Positions 32,557-42,100 of a stretch of DNA of 64,000 nucleotides are shown piece by piece. Position 1 is the first letter of the stretch. Every line of letters starts with the position of its first letter. The stretch covers positions 28,656,599 to 28,720,598 of the forward strand of contig NC_087063.1 in assembly GCF_963678635.1 (NCBI RefSeq), in the 5' to 3' direction. The notes under the pieces were generated by a model, which was not told where the DNA came from, did no database searches, and was given only the letters and a program-made list of their open reading frames with translations. Origin of the DNA: Symsagittifera roscoffensis. Taxonomy: Eukaryota > Xenacoelomorpha > Acoela > Convolutidae. A program made the position numbers and the translations under genes.

Positions 32557-33773
32557 TGGCGCAGCCAGCAGAGAAAAAAGGAGGGGGGAAAAATCCATTA
32601 AACATTGTAGCATTTTGGGAAGTACGAACACCGGAACCTCCAGTCTATTGGGAAGAGTGGATAATCAAGTTTCACTGGGGGATGATCGCAAAGTACGATA
32701 TTGATCCCGATGATTTCTATTTTGCGAATACTCTAAATGCGGCGGCTGTCGGGGCGTTGCCTGAAGAAGTAAATCGGAAAAACCGTCTTGATTCAGAAAA
32801 GAAGTTAAAGTCTAATCTATATCAATGTATCGGAGACGAGGCGCAACGGATATTCAAAGCACGGAAACCGACGGTTAACATCAAAACTGAACGGTACCCA
32901 CGGGTCCTAGATGAGATGCAAAACGTGTTCCAAAGAGAGAGGAATGTGACACATGAACGGGGTCTTTTCTACGGAAGAAAACAGCGTGAGAACGAAACGT
33001 TTGAAAAGTTCCATGCGGAATTAAGCGCACTAGCAGGTAGATGTGATTTTGCAAATGCGGCCGAAAATGTTCGTGACATTTTTATTATGAATATGCGGGA
33101 GTCGGATTGCCAACGAGAATTATCAAAATCAACGAAATTACCGGAAGAAGTCTACAGAATCGCATTGTCATACGAACGCGGGGAGCGCGCATACAAATCA
33201 TATACGGGAAAACCAGCTTCAACAGCTCCGGCTATTTTAATAAAACAAGAACCGGTGAGTAACATAAGGAGGGGACAAGGATTTTTTCGAAGTCGCGGAC
33301 GTGGGGGACGTGGAGGATACACCCAAGGACCAAGTAGTAGTGGAGGAAGCGGAAATAATCGTAGGTGTTACAATTGCGACGCACCAAATTTTACCCTGGA
33401 TCATATTGCGAGCTGTCCTGCAAGAGGAGCAACATGTAACACATGCCGAAAATTGGGTCACTTTGAACGAACGTGCCGAGGAGTTAGAAGAGGTACTAAC
33501 CATTGGAGGGGACGAGGACGAGTCGGACTGGTTAGGGAGGAAAGTGAGCATCACCAAAGTACGCAAAACGTAACTGACTTGAACGAAGATCCAGTGTCGT
33601 GGGTCAATCAGCAGGGGTGCGGGGAAAACGAATCCATGACGTCGGGATCGGACGATTACATGGTAATGTCAATACACAGGAAGAGGAATGAATCCGAACT
33701 AAAGCTCCCTGGGGCCCGCGTGCAAGTTGAAGTAGCAGGGAAGAAAATGTGGATCCCCAGTTACCATTTTTAG
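32556..33773 (+). CDS. gag: Element 1 Gag
   Basis: 405 codons, starting at the ATG whose A ends the LTR. The N-terminal ~230 residues are a capsid-like helical region (for example WEEWIIKFHW and ETFEKFHAELSALAGRCDF). They are followed by an Arg/Gly-rich stretch (FRSRGRGGRGG) and two zinc knuckles. The first knuckle is C-X2-C-X8-H-X3-C and the second is the canonical C-X2-C-X4-H-X4-C (CNTCRKLGHFERTC). The frame stops (TAG 33771-33773) just after MWIPSYHF, where the protease active site should begin. Packaging of the element RNA is the expected role. Confidence 0.9.
   Translation: MAQPAEKKGGGKNPLNIVAFWEVRTPEPPVYWEEWIIKFHWGMIAKYDIDPDDFYFANTLNAAAVGALPEEVNRKNRLDSEKKLKSNLYQCIGDEAQRIFKARKPTVNIKTERYPRVLDEMQNVFQRERNVTHERGLFYGRKQRENETFEKFHAELSALAGRCDFANAAENVRDIFIMNMRESDCQRELSKSTKLPEEVYRIALSYERGERAYKSYTGKPASTAPAILIKQEPVSNIRRGQGFFRSRGRGGRGGYTQGPSSSGGSGNNRRCYNCDAPNFTLDHIASCPARGATCNTCRKLGHFERTCRGVRRGTNHWRGRGRVGLVREESEHHQSTQNVTDLNEDPVSWVNQQGCGENESMTSGSDDYMVMSIHRKRNESELKLPGARVQVEVAGKKMWIPSYHF
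32557..32573 (+). promoter_or_regulatory. Primer-binding site of element 1, overlapping the gag start
   Basis: TGGCGCAGCCAGCAG directly follows the LTR. TGG pairs with a tRNA CCA end. The implied acceptor stem (GCAGCCA...) and G discriminator would suit a Ser-type tRNA, by inference. Element 2 has the same sequence at 39142. Confidence 0.8.
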
Positions 33774-36700
33774 CATTAACGACCTAAAAGCAACGTTAGG
33801 TAAGGCGAATATTCAACTAAAACCTTCAAAAGACGAATTCCTGGATTATAACAACAATCGAATAAACATACTGGGGAAGATAACAGTGATGATGTCATTA
33901 AACGGCTGGGCAGCACCAGCACAAGTGTCGGTTATATCCGGGAATCATCAGTCCATCCTGGGGCGGGATCTTATGGGCACCCTGGGCCTCGAGTTAGTCC
34001 AACGGAAGAAAGTGATGGGAATCACAGGGGAAGGAATCAGCCAAGAGGAGGAGAAATATGACGAATTGCAAACATACTTCTGTAAGTTGTACCCAAATTT
34101 GTTTACTAGGATAGGGCAAATCCAGAATGCAAAAGTAAGAGCCGAATTTTTTGACAATTTGAGGCCCATACAGCAAAAAGGACGCAGGGTGCCGATTAGT
34201 CTGCAAGATAAGGTGGATAAAGAAATCCATCGGCTAATAAATGAAGGGCATATCGTAAAATTACAAGAATGCTCAGATAAGTATTTCGTCTCTCCCATCG
34301 TAATCACAGTAAAAAAAGATGGAAGTATAAAAATAGCACTGGAATCAAGAGAGTTAAACAAGCAGGTACATAAAAACAAGTACCAAATGCCAAATATTGA
34401 CGAATTAATAGACGGAGTAAGCCAGATTATTGCGGAGAAAAAAGCGGGGAATGTATATTTTACAACGTTGGATTTCACATATGCGCACGGACAAGTCACT
34501 TTAGAACAAAAAACGAGCGAACAATGCAATTTCTCGCTTGTTGGTGGGAAATCCACAGGAACTTATCGTTTTAAAAACGGATTTTACGGGTTGACGTCAA
34601 TGCCGGCGGAATTCCAAAAAGTAATTGACAATTTGCTTAAAGAGTTCCCTCAAGCTAACGCGTTCATTGATGATATCTTAATTTCTTCGAAAGGAACTAA
34701 GATCGAACACATCGCGTTGGTCGAGAAGATATTGAAAAAGCTGGATATTTCTACTGTTGCTTTAAAGTTACAAAAATGCGAATTTGCGAAAACAGAGTGC
34801 GAATGGCTCGGATTTCGAATTGGGGAAAGTGGTATTACACCCTTAGTAAGAAAAACACAAGCAATTGAAGACCTGAAAGCCCCTAAATCGCGAAAGCAGT
34901 TGAAATCACTGATGGGTTCACTCCACAGTTTACACAAATTTTTACCCAAACTCGCAGAATTAAGTGCACCGCTAAGGCCATTGCTAAGTCAAAACAACGA
35001 TTTTGTTTGGACTAATTTTTGCGAAAATGCATTCCAACATTTAAAATCGCTAGTGAAAAATATTGTCGAGTTACGACATTTCGACATTCACCGGGAGACT
35101 AGAATTATTTGTGACGCTAGTCACGATGGTTTGGGGGCCGTGTTAGAACAGTATGGGGCATCAGGGTGGCATCCCATTTCGTTTGCATCGCGTTATCTTA
35201 ACCCGGCTGAGAAAAAATACTCCACGAACGAATTAGAATTACTTGCGGTAGTGTGGGCTACGGAACATTTTCGAAATTACATATATGGCCGTTATTTCAC
35301 AGTTATTTCGGACCATAAGGCTCTGCTAACGTTATTAAATTCATCTCCGAAAGGAAATAAAACGTTTTTCAGCCGACTAACGCGTTGGTACGATCGTTTA
35401 GGGCCGTACGATTTTAAAGTTGAACACAGACAGGGGTCTAAAATGGGAATGGCAGATTATTTGTCCCGGTTTCCATCTGCAGCGGCACCCGAGACCAGTC
35501 GTTACGATGAAAGCTTTATAGTAGCGAAAATAAAAATGATAAATGAAGCTCTATATCCTAAGGCTCAAATGAAGCCTAGGGGTCAAAATGTGAAATATCT
35601 AAAGCCAATACCGGCGGTAGAGGGCGATCAGTCATGCCTTGACATAACGACATTTGTAGCATCCAATGAGAAGACAAGAACAATTGAATATGCAAATACT
35701 CACAGTGAGAGTAAACGCTCACTAGAGGGCGTGTTTGCATGCAACCGACGGTTGACCAATCAGATTCAAGAGATTTGCATACCGGCGGAAATATGCAAAT
35801 ATCAAAGAAGAAAATTCAGACATCGTTCTCGCTACGCAATTTCTAGTCGCAAAATACAAGATATGAATAACATGAATAGTAAAAACTCAGTAAATTCACC
35901 TGAAAAACACGATCAAATTACCTCTGCTATTGTAAATACATCAACAAATTCTGGAGACGTTAACCTTAACCTTGTACTTAATCGTTTAAATCAACCCCCC
36001 AGTCTCATTTCTGTCAGTTCGGACTCGGATATTGAGTTAATACCGCCCAAAATTATCGATAGAAAACAAGCAAATTCGAAGAAATCCAACACTATTATCT
36101 CATTCCCTCACCAGTTCCCAGGGTTATCCTTCCCATTAGTACAGAGCGATAAATGGGTGTACTCCATAATACCGTCGGACAGTAAAGTTGTCAGAAAATT
36201 GGAACATCCGGAAATTTTGAGCCTAAAGTTAGTCGAGGCTAATCTGGAGAAGGACCCCATCATGAAGACCATACGTGACGCGATCAGACACAGAAACCCA
36301 AGAGCTCGAGAAATCATCACTAAACTAGGACCATATTACGCCCAACACTATAATGACTTCGCAGTACGGGACAACTGTTTGTGGATGGACGGCCGGTTGG
36401 CTATACCTAAGGACATGTCTTCAGCAGTCCTCAACCGCCTACACTTTCAACACCATGGTCGGGATAAAATGTTTGCGGCCGCAAAGGATGTGTGGATCCT
36501 TTTGATGCACCGAAATATTGCCGCAACGGCAAAGTACTGCAAAAGCTGCGTAGAAGCAGGTAAAAACCTCAAACCAGATATCCCAAAACGTGATATTGGG
36601 GTAACTTATGTACCTAAAGAACCAAACGATTTGGTTCAATTAGATTTCTGGGGCCCAGTCAATTATGTAAGGGGTAGGAAGAAATATGTACTCGTAGCAG

Positions 36701-38007
36701 TAGATACTTTTTCGCACTGGCCGTCAGCATATATATGCTCAAGTAATAAATCTAAAAATGTCTTAATGTTCCTAAGGAAGTACATAAATACTCATGGACA
36801 CCCAAGGAAGTTGCATATGGATCAGGCAACGGGGTTTTTCTCGAATGACATTCAAAGTTTCTGTATTTATGAAGGCATTGAACTAATAAAATCTCCAGTT
36901 AAGGATCATCGCGCAACGGGAATGGTCGAAAGAACAATTGGGTCGATAAAAAATTACGTGCCTACTTATCTCCAGGAAAATAAAAATTACAAATTTGGGG
37001 AAATGATATCTCGAGCGCTCAGCGCTTTATGTTTTGTGCCACATTCTAAGACTAAACTAACACCCTTTGAAGCATACCATGGAAGAGAAGCAAATACGGC
37101 GTTTCGAAATTTAACAAAGACACCATCATTGAAAAATCTAAATTGGAATAATGTTGTTAATCAGAAGCTATCTTGTTTAGACAAGGCAAGTAATCTCCCT
37201 GAGGTGGAGCTGACCCTGGATTGGGAAAAGAGAAGCGACCTAGTATACGCACCTGAGCAACGAAAAACCCCAAGGATTTTGGATGATAATGAGATAACTG
37301 ACAGGGATCCCAAGGCCACTGAGATGGCAGATAAAGTTTCAAAACAACCAGGAGGGCTAAAATGGCCCAAGGCTAGCTCAACAACAGTCTACCAGAAAAC
37401 GGGGAAAACAGACCCCAAGGATCCAAGGAGGTATAAACGTTTACCATTGAAAATCGATCAATTAACTGATCATACTGTGAAAATGGAAAAAGGGGCGTTA
37501 TTAAGACGAAGTGGTGTTTCTTTTAGAACAGCGGCTGAGGAAAGCCAAATCACGGATTTATACGAAGCGTGCACCCCGGGTCCGACCAAGTACCGGAAAA
37601 ACACCCCGGGTCCAAGCGAAATCGGAAAAAGCACCCCGGGTCCAAGTGAGCCCGCAATAAGCATCCCGGGTCCAAGTGTACCGACGAAATTCAAACGGAA
37701 AGCGGAAAAGGAAAAGTTCGCAATGGGGCAGGCGAAAAAGGCAGCAAAAGCGAGGATTGTAGAATATAGCGAGGACGAGAGTGAGGAGAATGACATGAGC
37801 GATTGGACAGTCGAGGAGGACGAGGCGGAAAAAACCGCGGCGAGTAAGGACGCAATTGAATCGTCGGATACAGTGGTCACGCGAACGCCAAAGACCGTCG
37901 AAGGAAGTCGGAAGAAAAACGCAGAGGGGACAAGAAAATCAACGCGGCAGCGACGGGGTGTTGATAAGATGGGGGGTGTCATGATCCATCGCATACAAAA
38001 CAAGTAA
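33751..38007 (+). CDS. pol: Element 1 Pol (protease remnant, RT, RNase H, integrase)
   Basis: Open from before 33751, in the +1 frame relative to gag, to the TAA at 38005-38007. The protease region keeps GSPVTIFSIND and ILGRDLMGTLGLE but lacks the catalytic Asp at the frame break. RT has LDFTYAHGQV and the FIDDILI catalytic box (~34660). RNase H has CDASHDGLG (~35110) and SDHKAL. Integrase has an HHCC finger (~36442-36550) and the three acidic residues in LDFWGP, MDQATGFF and MVERTIG. The tail has four TPGP/IPGP mini-repeats (~37570-37680), an acidic run and a basic end. With no initiating Met in place, it was probably made as a Gag-Pol fusion before the break. Confidence 0.9.
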   Translation, partial: GSPVTIFSINDLKATLGKANIQLKPSKDEFLDYNNNRINILGKITVMMSLNGWAAPAQVSVISGNHQSILGRDLMGTLGLELVQRKKVMGITGEGISQEEEKYDELQTYFCKLYPNLFTRIGQIQNAKVRAEFFDNLRPIQQKGRRVPISLQDKVDKEIHRLINEGHIVKLQECSDKYFVSPIVITVKKDGSIKIALESRELNKQVHKNKYQMPNIDELIDGVSQIIAEKKAGNVYFTTLDFTYAHGQVTLEQKTSEQCNFSLVGGKSTGTYRFKNGFYGLTSMPAEFQKVIDNLLKEFPQANAFIDDILISSKGTKIEHIALVEKILKKLDISTVALKLQKCEFAKTECEWLGFRIGESGITPLVRKTQAIEDLKAPKSRKQLKSLMGSLHSLHKFLPKLAELSAPLRPLLSQNNDFVWTNFCENAFQHLKSLVKNIVELRHFDIHRETRIICDASHDGLGAVLEQYGASGWHPISFASRYLNPAEKKYSTNELELLAVVWATEHFRNYIYGRYFTVISDHKALLTLLNSSPKGNKTFFSRLTRWYDRLGPYDFKVEHRQGSKMGMADYLSRFPSAAAPETSRYDESFIVAKIKMINEALYPKAQMKPRGQNVKYLKPIPAVEGDQSCLDITTFVASNEKTRTIEYANTHSESKRSLEGVFACNRRLTNQIQEICIPAEICKYQRRKFRHRSRYAISSRKIQDMNNMNSKNSVNSPEKHDQITSAIVNTSTNSGDVNLNLVLNRLNQPPSLISVSSDSDIELIPPKIIDRKQANSKKSNTIISFPHQFPGLSFPLVQSDKWVYSIIPSDSKVVRKLEHPEILSLKLVEANLEKDPIMKTIRDAIRHRNPRAREIITKLGPYYAQHYNDFAVRDNCLWMDGRLAIPKDMSSAVLNRLHFQHHGRDKMFAAAKDVWILLMHRNIAATAKYCKSCVEAGKNLKPDIPKRDIGVTYVPKEPNDLVQLDFWGPVNYVRGRKKYVLVAVDTFSHWPSAYICSSNKSKNVLMFLRKYINTHGHPRKLHMDQATGFFSNDIQSFCIYEGIELIKSPVKDHRATGMVERTIGSIKNYVPTYLQENKNYKFGEMISRALSALCFVPHSKTKLTPFEAYHGREANTAFRNLTKTPSLKNLNWNNVVNQKLSCLDKASNLPEVELTLDWEKRSDLVYAPEQRKTPRILDDNEITDRDPKATEMADKVSKQPGGLKWPKASSTTVYQKTGKTDPKDPRRYKRLPLKIDQLTDHTVKMEKGALLRRSGVSFRTAAEESQITDLYEACTPGPTKYRKNTPGPSEIGKSTPGPSEPAISIPGPSVPTKFKRKAEKEKFAMGQAKKAAKARIVEYSEDESEENDMSDWTVEEDEAEKTAASKDAIESSDTVVTRTPKTVEGSRKKNAEGTRKSTRQRRGVDKMGGVMIHRIQNK

Positions 38008-38196
38008 CATAACGCAGATCGAAAAGAAAAAAAAACCTAAACGAGAGGTTTGGCAAGTTTGCCTGAAAACTCAAGTTGAACTGTTTGCCGAAAAACTCAA
38101 GTAAAACTGACAATGATCTGTAACATGAATTTGCAAGGATAACATTACAAGTTGATACATTTTATACAAGTTAAAATTTATTTGTGGTTGCCCGAA
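38008..38196 (+). other. 3' untranslated part of element 1
   Basis: 189 bp between pol and the 3' LTR. It has an A-rich run at ~38025 but no polypurine tract at the LTR border, which reads ...GGTTGCCCGAA. Confidence 0.7.
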
Positions 38197-38406
38197 TGAG
38201 ATAGGGACCAGTTTTAAGTTTATGTAAATGCCATCAATTGTTTTCTTTCTGTCTAGAGACCTGCTCCTTTGACCTTGTGATCTCTAACGTCTGTTCCGAT
38301 CTGAAATAAAACAGTGCAGTAAGATTTCGATTTGATGCCTAACAGTTGAACTAAAAATACAACTTATTTACAATCTTTTTCATATTCCAAACATTCGACT
38401 TTAACA
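38197..38406 (+). repeat. 3' LTR of element 1
   Basis: 210 bp, one mismatch to the 5' copy. Followed by ATAT (38407-38410), the right target-site duplication. Confidence 0.95.
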
Positions 38407-38410
38407 ATAT

Positions 38411-38838
38411 AGAAAAGTGTTTCAGAAGGCATCGTCGAAACCAAAGTCAAAAGCTCTTTGAAGATAAAAAGAATGATGTAGGGAGAAATAGAGGCAGAAA
38501 TAAATTAGAATCCAAACAACGTCAAGAAATTTCTGAGAAACAAAGGACTTACGACACCAGGACGAGACAATTGACGAGCGAGTCGGATCCCCAGTATTAC
38601 AACAGAATAGATGAAACAGAGATATCGGATCTGTCTGACGTCTCCCTTGAAAAACCTGTGGGGGAGATTTCTTCCACGGATTTTACGATAATGCAAGGAG
38701 CAGCGGATAAAAAGACAACACCTCATCAGTTCACTGAGAAAAAAAACACTTTGAGAAGAATTTTTTTTCCATTTTTATGGGAGCTAGATTTCATGATGAG
38801 AAAGATCAGCAATCAGGAGTTGATTAGGGGAGGCACTC
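38411..38838 (+). pseudogene. Coding-like remnant between the two retrotransposons
   Basis: One frame is open from about 38412 to the element 2 junction (~142 codons, rich in Arg, Lys, Glu, Asp and Ser, e.g. SDPQYYNRIDETEISDLSD). If element 2 is removed it would end almost at once (PTK then TAG). The style resembles the charged linker between RNase H and integrase in the neighbouring elements, so an older Pol fragment is possible. I cannot assign a family, and a host exon is also possible. Confidence 0.35.
38834..38838. repeat. Target-site duplication of element 2 (left)
   Basis: CACTC, repeated exactly at 46035-46039. Confidence 0.85.
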
Positions 38839-39141
38839 TGTGGTACCGCAACTGCTACTGCAATTGCAGTAACCATGCAGTAATCACATAGTGGCCTTGA
38901 ACGTGCTATTCATATTGTTATCTGTAAATTATAGTACATTATTATAAATAACCAAGGTCAACTCTACACGACCTTTATTGCAAAGATAGAGAGTCATTCT
39001 CTCTCAGATCTGTGTATCCGTACACAGTCAACAAATCGGAAACTAACAAAAGAAAAACAATATGGTTCAACGGTTAAATTAATCCTTTGAAACCAATTCA
39101 GTTTTCATTATAAAACCTTAGAGGTTTAGTTAGTTACCACA
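38839..39141 (+). repeat. 5' LTR of element 2
   Basis: 303 bp, TGTGGTACCG...TTACCACA. It matches 45732-46034 except for one base (AAACTAAC here, AAACAAAC there). Two TATA-like strings lie inside: TATAAATA at ~38943 and TATAAAA at ~39109. The last A is the A of the gag ATG. Confidence 0.95.
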
Positions 39142-42100
39142 TGGCGCAGCCAGCAGGATCCGGTTTTACAGCCCAGGATAATAGGACTGATCTGGGAATC
39201 CCAGTATTCTGGGCATTCACAAATTCAGACCCACCCTGGAGTTTTGAAACATGGCTCGATCAGTTCCTATTAGCTGTTACGGTTAAAGAGAATGTGGATC
39301 CAGAAATAATGTTACAAGAACCTAAACCGGTATTAGAAGAATCTCTACCAGCTCCTGAGCCACTAGTGCAAAACGAGGGTGCGCCTGCAGTAGCAGAAAG
39401 AGAAGCACGGAACAGATTGGCTCGAGATAGAGTGGTTCAAGAAAATGAAGAACGGATGCGGAGAGGACCTAGAGTGGGACACAATGTTTTCTACCATGAA
39501 GTTGAAAAACGGTTGACATCGAGATTATTCCTCGCTTTGGGAGCGGAAGGGAAGAAAAAATTTATTCAAAAGAATCCTCACACAGAAATATCTAAACTGG
39601 GGTTTCGCGATATAATCGGTTTAGCCAAGGTCTCATTTGAGAAGACGAAATGTATTACCTATGAGAGATACAAACTGTTCACACGGTCTCATGAATCGAA
39701 TGAAACGCTGGAATCTTTTCATGCGGCACTGACTGCACAAGCAGCAAAGGCCGAATTGGGAGCGTTGGAAGAAGAATTGGTAAGAGACTTATTTATCTCC
39801 AGGATGAAAAATGTTGTCCTTCAAGACACATTAACTTTCGAAACGTTTTATAGGCAACAGGCAATAGGAAACAAAGGGTATAACTCTAAACGTCAAAATC
39901 AAAATAGAAGAAAACAGTACGAAAATACTCAGAAAGCTAAAGGAGACCACAAACAATGCACGAGATGCGGTAGAGCGTTTGGGGAAAATCATTTGAAAAA
40001 TTGCCCGGCAATGGGTAAAACATGTAAAAACTGTAACAAACCCAACCACTTCGCTAAAATGTGTAACTCTCAGCAGGTTAACGAGATCGCACATGAAGAT
40101 TCGAGTTCAGAGGAGGAGTGCAATTTCATACAAACGTTTGATTCATGTGACGAGTTTGAAATAATGACCGTAGAGGAGGATTTCACCTCCATTTCAAACA
40201 TAGAAAAATACATCAACAAACGGGTGTTAGAAAACGTGCACAATGATGAAAAGATTCAGAAGGAAAAGTTGACGGAAAAACCGGATAATGTAGAAAAAAT
40301 TGAAATTCGCCGGAACCCAAAATCTCATCAAATTAAAGCACTGAAAGCTCTAGTTAAAATTGATAGTTATATTTTGAATATGACTATAGATACTGGTAGC
40401 CCAGTATCACTTCTGAATTGGGCGACTACAAAACAAATTTTGGAAGGACCTTCAAATTCTAAATTTATTCCAGCAGAAAAGTTGAACCTGTCCGCGCAGT
40501 ATGTGGATTATAATAAACGACCTATTTTGATATTAGGAGCGTTAAGAGCTAATCTGCGCTCTGCGGGCTGGGAGGTGTTGGGAGCAATGCTACTAGTTAC
40601 TGAAAGACGTATGCGATGCATACTAGGTCTAGACCTTCAAAGCAAACTGGGAATTCAGACCACCCAAAAATCAGCTCCAACACGAAGATCCAGATTTGAT
40701 GTACTACTGTGCGAACAGTTGGAAAATTGGAAGAATCTCTTCTATAGTAAGTTCAAAGATCTATTTGATAGACAAGGGGAATCAAAAAATCACACGGTGA
40801 GTACAAAATTCAAATATCCTTTGTGCCCGATTCAAGAGAAAGGTAGGAGAATTCCTATACACATCCAGGATAAAGTACAAACAGAACTAGAGAAACTGCT
40901 AAAAGAGGGACACATTGAAAAATTAGATAAATGTACGAGCGATTGCTTTATTGCCCCAATTGTTATCACAGTCAAAAAAGATAACTCTATCAAATTAGCC
41001 CTGGACGCCAAACCCATTAATAGGCAGCTGTACAAAAATAAATATCAGATGCCCAATGTGGACGAACTGATCGATGGGGTTAGCCAGATTATCACATCAG
41101 CATCAGAAGGCTCTCTTTATTTCACTGTGTTGGATTTAAAATATGCCTACAGTCAAATAAGACTAACTGCGGAAACAGCAAAACAATGCAATTTTAATAT
41201 TGTAGGAGGTAATGCAACGGGAACTTACAGATTTCTGACAGGTTTTTACGGGCTGGCAGACAAGCCGGCTGAGTTCCAAAAAGCGATGGACAGAACACTC
41301 AATTACTCGAAAAATACATTTTGCTTCTTGGATGATATTCTAATTGTTTCTAAGGGGGAAGCTAAAGATCATGAGAAATTGGTTCGCAACGTACTTCAAA
41401 AGTTGGATGATGAAAATCTCGCATTAAAAATTTCGAAATGTGAATTTTTTCAGCCTGCAGTGAACTGGTTAGGTCATAATTTGTCGATACACGGTATAAT
41501 ACCAAAAATTACGAAAACCGAGGCTATTGCAAATCTCCAACCCCCCAAGTCACTAAAACAACTCAGATCGTTCATGGGTAGCATCAATCACTTGTCGAAA
41601 CTCATCCCAAATGCAGCTAGTTTAACTGAAAAACTTAGACCACTTCTGAAAGAAGAAAACGAAAAAAAGAAAATGAAAAATGTTCGTTTACCGGTGAAAA
41701 AATTTGAGTGGAACGACCAACACTCAGTAGCTTTTGAGGATATCAAAAAGGCAGTTGCTAATATCGCTTTATTAAATTATTACGATCCATTAAAGCAAAC
41801 TAGAATAAAGTGCGATGCAAGTCATAGCGGTCTAGGGGCTACTCTGGAACAATGGTCTCATCAAAACGAGTGGATACCGATTGCATTTGCATCCCGGTCT
41901 CTAAATTCCCAAGAACAAAAACATTCGACCAATGAACTCGAACTGTTAGCAGTCGTTTGGGCGGTAGATCGTTTCAAACACTATTTACTGGGGAAAGAAT
42001 TTGTGATAGCAACTGATCATAAGGCGTTAACATCTGCTTTGGGGGAACACAGATCTAATAAAACGTATCAATCTCGACTAACCAGGTGGGTTGACCGATT

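Larger units (their letters stand above)
32347..38406 (+). mobile_element. Ty3/gypsy LTR retrotransposon, element 1 (6,060 bp)
   Basis: Order: 5' LTR, primer-binding site, gag, protease remnant, reverse transcriptase, RNase H, integrase, basic/acidic tail, 3' LTR. The RT-RNaseH-IN order places it in the Ty3/gypsy class. No envelope frame is present. The two LTRs are 210 bp and differ at one base, so the insertion is young. ORF1 and ORF2 are in different frames, with the break exactly in the protease active-site region. No purine tract adjoins the 3' LTR. Confidence 0.95.

Noticed and set aside
34650..38003. Minus-strand open frames within the retrotransposons
   Set aside because: Antisense shadows of RT, integrase and the charged tails.
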